DNA of 64,000 bases from Ashinkailepas kermadecensis (taxonomy: Eukaryota > Arthropoda > Thecostraca > Neolepadidae): assembly GCA_034440615.1 (NCBI GenBank), contig JAOTOM010004386.1, forward strand, positions 186,001 to 250,000, given 5' to 3'. Shown in pieces: positions 47,001 through 55,500 of this stretch (the stretch's first letter is position 1; each line of letters starts with the position of its first letter). The notes beneath the pieces were generated by a model, which was not told the DNA's origin, did not search any database, and was given only the letters and a program-made list of their open reading frames with translations. A program made the position numbers and the translations under genes.

Positions 47001-50000
47001 CCTTTTGCTTCTGCAATAGTAATGTGTGATGGACACCTTGGAATGCGTAACTGCTGTCTGTGTACATCACATGTATCTGGAAATCGGCAGAGATGGTGTT
47101 CCAAGTGGTATGTAATAGCGTGCCCAAAACAGAAGCACACAAGCCTCTGGGCATGAACCCGTGTCGGGCGTTGGAAAACATTGGCACAATGTGTTGAAAT
47201 AATGAATACACACCACTCGTTGAAAAACCTCAGTAAGTAGTGGTAACACCGACACCGTAATACCACAGAGTAGTGGTAAAACTCAGTAAGTAGTGGTAAC
47301 ACTGACACCGTACAATGCTTGAATGGCGAGTTATTGAGTAATTTCTGAACATGGAAACGCATGCCCTATGCTAATTTAAGCTCATAATTACTTCGACCAG
47401 CTCAAGACGTCTACCAGCAAGTAGTGATATGCTACGAGTCTGCAAGAATATGGGATCCGATATTTAACACATGATAATTCAAGGAAACGATCTTGCAATT
47501 GGACCTTTATCTAGTCCCTGTGATTCGTCCTGTGCGTCAGTTCTCTGTGGTGGTGTTTGACACATTGCATGGACCCGAATTAATACTGGATGCATTTCGA
47601 CCATAGCCCTTCGTCAACAGTGGCCGCTTTCTTCTCTCAAAAATTGTTTCTGTTGATGTTAATCAGTGCTCAGAAAATATAAAGTCTTAGTTGTGTTCTA
47701 TTATACGTGTTAATATCACCAGAAATATATTTTGAGTCGTGTTCTTACTCACAAAAATACTCAGTGTTGTACTTCACGGATCATTCCCGTATTATCCAGA
47801 TTGATCAATTAAGAGCAGACAAACCTGACACTGCAGTGTATTGCCCTACAATATCCACTTCCGCAGCTGTTGGACAATTCCCGGGACCGACTAGCATTCG
47901 GAATTTCGCGTTGGGTTATATAGCAAAACCCATGACAGCTTCACACACGGCAAGCAACACAAGTCTGAGAGCTGCAGAGCAGGGCACAAGCAGGGCTGAG
48001 AGCGACCCCCTCCCCCCTCACCAATAGCGATGATGTCGAACAGACAGGGCTTCTCCTGATCCCCGATGCTGTTGACGCCGCGACACTCGAGCGTTCCGAA
48101 GTCGAGGTCGGTGCTGGGAGTCATCGTCAGCTCACTGACCGTGGCCGAACTGTGGAACCTGTCGACGGCAGAGGTCACCATTCCAGGTCGTCAAGTCATA
48201 CAGTGTTCAGACTTAATGGGAGCCACAGAGGCCCAGCCGGGTTAAGCCCGTAAAGGGGAGATACTGTGAGCCTGGACAAAAAGATACTCAACATCCTAAC
48301 CAATCCTATATCATAAATTATAAAGGACCTATCCAACAACATCCTACACCTACATCCTATACCTATCTAGCCCAATCCACTCGATCCGCGTAACACACGA
48401 GTGGATCGAGTACCCCATCAATAATGTTCAACTCCACCCACGCCTGCTTAAAGGGACCTGCATCGTGTACACCTACCAGCATAATTATCGCCCCACTCAC
48501 CACTAATTATAACTAAAAACAAGTTTCTCCCACCTGATAAATGGTTCCACCACATTTCAAACACTTTCAATGAGGGACTCCTCACACCATCAGCAGGCAC
48601 ACTACTCCATTAATCAACCACCCTTTGACTGAGAACCTGGTTTCGCCAAAATAAGCCAACGTCCGATATGTGTGCCATCACGCTATGTTTATTGGGTGGC
48701 TCACGACGCACCTCATTCACAATCACGGTTAATGGCGCTGCCCACACAGTTTCACCAGTGGGCCGCGGGATTGTTAAGTATACCGAGTGGTGAGAGTATT
48801 GAACCCGGGACCTTGGTATCCAGAGCTGACCTAACTTAACCTCAACCACTCGGCCACCCCGCCCCGCCATCGGTCCATGAGAATGACTTCAAATTTATAG
48901 GAGATCTGTTCGAAAATGGCAACAGCATAGACCATCGCATATTAGTGGCCTGGTGTCCAAATAGGCAAGTGCCCCAATATGCGTACCAGTGTCTGTTTCA
49001 TGCCGTTCCCCACGAATGGAAAAGATTGTTGAGATTGCATGGTTGGTTGGTTATTGGTGTTACGACACGTCGACTGTTGAGTTATGTAGCGTCGCCAATC
49101 TCTCACGCCGATTGGTCGCGGGCGTTGAGATTGCATGATTACACTCATTGCCTCCCGCGACAAGGAACGAGAACATATATTTCGTTAGACATGACTGAAA
49201 AGAAATGGAAGCAATAGAAATTGCATCTTCCCTCGTGAACAGAATGCTGCTGTCGAAAACAGTAAAACAGTATGACCACGATGTCAATTAGACAGTATGA
49301 CCACGATGTCAATTAGAATGGGAGAGAGAGAACCTTCAATTCAGAGGGCAAGAATGGGAATTTGTGCTCTACGATACAAGCGTACAAAATTATCGAAACG
49401 TTAAAATATACAGCTTCAGGTCACAAATCAATTTTTGTGCACGGAAAAATTCCTATGCGACCGAACAATTAGTGATTCGCCAACATATCGATACTATCAC
49501 ACATTTTATAGCGGAATGCAGAACGGTGTCGCAGTTGTGGAAGGTACTGATGCACACTGTTTAAACAACGGAATGAGCCCGAATTTATGCACATAGTACA
49601 TACTGTTTGGATGTGTAGGTGCAACTGACATTGTCAACTTTGCGCTATTGCTCGCGAAGCAGTACATAATATGTAGGAAAGTACAGGTAAATGGAAGTGT
49701 GTCACTGGTGGAATTTGAGTAAAGGATCAGAAGTAGGCATGACGTTAAAAAATACACTGCTGTCAAGAACGAATCAATGTAAATGTTCACGGATATATAG
49801 CAACCACTCGTGCAAAATGTACATTTCGAGACATTAGTGTATTCACCTCCATATGTGACGGCATGCGGAAATGTAACGCCCTTGCAATCCGAATAAACGT
49901 GAAAAATAATTATAAGTATATGTGTGTATGCATGTTGTAAGACTCGTTCATTCGTCGCCTCGTTTTCGTCTTTAGGAAAACCGGTGAATAAGACAGGCAT

Positions 50001-52491
50001 CCAAGAAACTAAAAGATGCTAACTCTGAGGTAAACCTCGATTCATATAAAATAGCTAGAAATAAAGTTAGGTGTGTTAGGACATTTAAAAGATTGGCTGA
50101 AATCAGATTAGCTCGCGAATGTTCGGCAGGTAATGCTAAGAGATTCTTTAGCTCTACAAATTTAAGGCTTCCTAATCCTACACACAATAAAAAAAGAGTA
50201 GTGTAGGACCACTGGAGGTAGATGGGGAAATAGTGGTTGATGATTGTGATATAGTGGAATCCCTAAGCAAGCAATTCTCATCAGTCTTTACTATAGATAA
50301 TTCTGGCACAATAGAAACAAGTGAAGGTTATGCCTTGACAGGTGATAGGCTGGAGGATCTTAATAACTACAGAAGCTGTAGAAAAGCAGTTGCAGAATAT
50401 AAAACCTAATAAAGCTTCTGGACCAGATGATATATATGCTAGGATCTTAGTAGAGTGTGCAAGCTTTAGCAGTTCCCTTGGGTATCATTTTCAGGCGGTC
50501 TATTTAATATTCTGAAGTACCTGAAAGTTGGAGAAATGCGAACGTAGTACCACTTTTCAAAAAGGGAAGTATGAAGTGTGTGGGAAACTACAGGCCAGTC
50601 AGTTTGACTTCAAAAGTTTGCAAGGTACTAGAAAATCTGGTTAAACAGAATGTTCAGATTCATCTTGATGGGCACAACCTTTTATGGGATATTAAACATT
50701 TGATTTGGATCTCGAAGGTCTTGTTTAACTAACCTATTGAAGTTTTAACTAACCTATTGCATAAAAACTGTACTTAGCATATGTGCGACCCCACTTGGAA
50801 TATTATGTACAAGCATGGAGCCCCTACCTAGAAAAAGATATAGATATGTTAGAAAGAGTGCAGCGCAAAGCCACTAGACTCATCAGTGGAATAGGTAAGT
50901 TTGGGATATGTCGTCAACATTTGGAAATGGAATATACTAATTGACATCAAGCATTTCAATGCAACAACTAAGCTTGCCCGACCCATCGCAACGTCAGACG
51001 CAACGCCAGACGCATCGCACCCTAAGCAACCCATGACCTGCGGTCAGGTCACCTCCAGTTGGACTGGTCTGGCCCAGCTAACACAACCCATGACCTGCGG
51101 TCAGGTCACCCTCCAGTTGGACTGGTCTGGCCCAGCTAACACTACCCACTGAAGCAAAATCTAACTAAATGGTAGTGAAAAGATAATGAAACGCTCATTG
51201 GCGTCTTATTAGGTAGGAATCGTGGATGAATTTGGGCTACGGGTGTAAATCTTGGACCTAAGCTCAACGAGTACTGCGAGATGTCCCCAAAGCCAAACGG
51301 ATCACATAAGATCACTTGGTCTCACACGAACAGTGACATCACATCAAGGTCGGCGTCAGTGCATCTCCTAGTAATTTTGACTAATTGCTAATCAAATCGG
51401 CTTGATACAGTGGGGCGAGGTCATCCAATAAGGTCGAGGTCATCCAATAAGTTCGGTTCGCTGTCAGCATCCAATATGTTTGAGTTAAGTTGCGTCCATG
51501 ATAGCGTCCGTGTCATTTGGAACAAGATTTGATTTCAGCTTCTCGGATAAACTTCAATAATGCCACCACGAGCAATCAGTCGGGATATCTGCTGCTAAAG
51601 GTCAAGTCAGTTGACGCGGATTACTGGGACTCTAACGTAACTGGCAACAAATAAGCAACAATTAATCAAATTTGCCACGTAGATTTCACTACCAGTGGCA
51701 AGGGAAGCTTGGTCAGGAGACAACTTTCACAATGCATCCGCGAGAGTCGCAAATACATGCAGAAGCGCAAATGTGAGCATAAACCTTGGTGTAAGTATTG
51801 CTTGATCCCTTGATCCCTTGATCCCTTTGCACAGCCTGTGTGTGCCAAGCCTGTTCCTGTACTCGAGCTGATGCAAAACAAACAGGAAACTATTGAAACA
51901 AGCCACGTCTGACTCCCTGACTGACGGTGGTTGACCTAGTAAAATCAGCTGGTGATATTGCTAGTGGATAACAGCGTTACCACCGAACAAAACAAAAAAA
52001 CTATGTATATTACATGCCTTTTTTATTTTAGCATTCAGAGGGCTCGCCGCGGTGGCTTGATTCCACAGAGTCCTTTGATAAGAAGAGCGTGTTGCCTCAT
52101 GCCTGTATCCTGACTCCACCACCTTTTCTGAAAAGTTAAATGAAATGGCAGGATTGAAATAGAGCTCAACGGACCGCAAGTGCACCGACACAGTAGGTTG
52201 GTTGTCGCGTCCCCGCCTTACCGGGTCAGTTGGACCCAGTAAGGCGGGGTCCAACTGACCTCAGCCGGGGGCTGAACGCGAGCGCATGTGCCGACGCGAG
52301 CCCTGTCTGGCCATGATCGGAGAGGCCAGTGCGGGTAGGCGGGCGCTCTGACCACCTGAGCTATCGGTACGGGTGGGCCGGCGCTCTGGGGGAGGGAGGG
52401 GATCGTTGGCCTGAGGCTTTCTAGGGGGAGGGTCGTTTGACATGCGGTCTTCTCACGGGGGTTGGACCTGCGGTCCTTTGTCCTGCGACAT

Positions 52492-52527
<36 letters not shown>

Positions 52528-55500
52528 GATTGAGCTACCGTTGGAAGCCCCCCAACAATGCGGTAGCTGAAACAGCTGCAGAGGCAGCTGAGCAGCGGGT
52601 AGTCGCGGGCGGCTGCTTTCTCCGAGTGGGATATGAACGGGAAGGGCAGCCGCTGGAATGGCGACAGTAGGCGGCTGCCTCTGGAGCGAACTCCCAGCCA
52701 CGCTCATCTGCTCATCTGCAGTGCACACAAAAGAAGCGCTTCAGGGCTCCCCGCAACTGCATACAGCTGGTCGACCCGGATTAGAGTACGCCGTTTTCAA
52801 TATGCAATGCAACGTGATACAGTTGAAAATGAGTTGAAAACGGTTAGTTGGATGCAAGTCAGGGAGTGCCACCGACCTCTGCACCACTGGTGCACCTCTG
52901 CACCACTGGTGCACCTCTGCACCACGGACTCATATCGGCCGAGTCCAATCTTCAGGACTTAACCCTCCCAGAAATAAATGCATGCGTGAGCATCTGCATG
53001 GCACACATCTGCCTAAACAATGCCTGCTGCTAAATGACAATTTTCCCACAATTCCACCATTCATTTAAATATGTCATCGCTTCTACCGTCCACGCGGCAT
53101 CCTTGCAAGCAACAGATTGCATCGACATAGTCGTTGGTTGGTTTGGTTGGTTATTTGAGTTGTAGGGCGCATCGACTCGGTTCGGTCATTTAGCGCCTCC
53201 TCTTAGGTGACCTGCGAGGCCATCAGTTGACCCAGCGACACAATCTGTCTTAATATCCTTCCTTTGACTTTCCGAAAGTTCCACCCCACATTCACTCATT
53301 ATTAACGTTCCTCAGTGGAAAAAACCATGCAAGGAATGCCAGTTGGACGCCAAACCTGCGTGGCCTGATGACCTGGTTCGGCTCATATAGTGGGTGAACG
53401 GTAGGTTTTAGGTAAAAACGGAAGTGAGGCTTTTCATAGATAATGATGTGTTCTATTATATGGGCTTCGTTTATGATTCTCTCTATTTTAAAGCGACAAC
53501 ATGATAAGCTCCCCCTGAAATGCATTGCGGCCATTGCAGACTTCGGCCGTTGAAAACATGTGACGTCACGGAAGGCTCAAATCGCCGAAGGTTGTATATG
53601 ATGTTAAGGGCCTTGGTTGTAACGCCTACTGAAAGCGCATGGCAGGGGGGTGCGCTCCAACATTGTAGTCCAATAAAAAAGGGAGACGCTTGAGCCGACC
53701 AATCAGCGTTTGACGACCTCCGTCGGTCGTGACAATGGTAAACAAACACATTTTGTCTTTAGTGCGGCGAAACCGGTGACATTCACACAAATACCAAATT
53801 TGTTTCCCCGTCAGCGGTGACATTGTGATAAAGTAGTATTTATGATCAAGATTAAAGTAGCAAGATTGTCTTTGTAGAAAATTAGCACGAAAAAAATGGA
53901 ATAACATATGAATAATAGCTACCACAAATTTTTCCCTACAGCCTTTACTGTTGGCACGATCGGCGGAGGTCGTCAAACGCTGATTGGTCGGCTCAAGTTT
54001 ATAGAATTGTTGGTCCTCTCAAGCGTCTCCCTTTTTGGGAAGCGGAGCGTTCTACCTGGTGTTTGGCCTTGGCGCATGGGCTGTTTTTCGATGCACGTGA
54101 TGCAAGTGTTGAGGATCTTTTAGTGAGAAGACATTGCGGTGCCATGTCATGCCACTGAAACTGAAGTGTGCTAATCCAAGCTATGTACTGTTCCTGTTTT
54201 GTTGAGATCAATGTGTTTATTCCATTGCTAGTCTATGTTTTTGTATATATTCGGTTCACCCTGTTTCATTGTCACAGGTTGGCACTGGCGGATCTAGCCC
54301 ACCGGTTGGGGGGAGGGGCAACTTTCGGTTTTCGGCGTCAGCTCACTCCCCTCCCCCTCCGCCAGTGGCGTCCCGAGGAATTGCATCAGGGGAGGGGTCG
54401 AACGGATTTGGAGGGTGCCCATTCTCCCACTATTTTTGGTTAAAAGCACTAGATTTCGACCACTATTTGGCAAAGGGGCCCATTAAAAAAAAAAAACAAT
54501 AATAATAATAATTGACAACATAATTTCGGTGTAGGGGCCCCAGCCTACCTCCACCGTTTCTATATTACCGGATTTTTGTTCTTGTTTACCAAAACGTTCA
54601 CGTTCACGTTCAACGTCTTGTTCCACGTCAACGTACGTGCACGTGTACACATTGGCGGATCCGATGTTGTCAACTCTTGCTGTAAGCAGAACTTGAGCAG
54701 CATGGAACCCTCGATGTGTGTCAGTATCTACTATGCTATCCTACTGGCTTCCAAACAATTATTTTTAATTAAAAAAAAATCCTTTAAAATTGGAGATTCT
54801 TTCATCGAGACGCTATTTTTTAACATCGGCAAAGGTTACTGCATTTTAATTTAGTTGACTTCTGTTGGTTTTTTTTTTGGGGGGGGGAAAAGACACTGCC
54901 CCCCCCCCCCCCCATTTTAAGCGCTTGGGGGGGGCATGGCCGGAATGGCCCCTCCCTGGATCCGCCAGTGCAGGTTGGTGGCCATTAACAACTCAAAAAG
55001 CTCAAGACGATTACACAAATCAGTTGCCATGCAATTACCACAGCTTAATTTCGCTGCAAATCGTCATTGCAGACGGAGCTCCAGCTTTCAAGAAGGTGTT
55101 GCCAAGCAGAGTGTAATGATTGCTAAAGGAGGACAATACTATAAAGCCAAGAGCTGGAGGGCGATTGCCGTGTCCAGTGCAGCTCAGTGGGCACAAATGC
55201 AGTGTCTAGCACGCCCGGTGCGCGCAAATAAAGTGTACAGTATACCCCGGTGCGCACTAAAATCATCCATCCGAAAGGCCAACATACGGAGTGGCGTAAT
55301 ACAATGACTTTGAACTTAATGGATAAGGTACACGACAAAGCGGTGGATAGACTAGAGTGAAAAAGAACTGCGAGATGTGCTGCTTTGAAATGTGCAATAT
55401 ATATTCCTGTTTCTTTTGTTCCAGTGCAATACAAGCTTTGACATGGACTCAAATTTGGGCAACTCGGGTTCCACTTGGGCATGAACATAAATCCAACATA

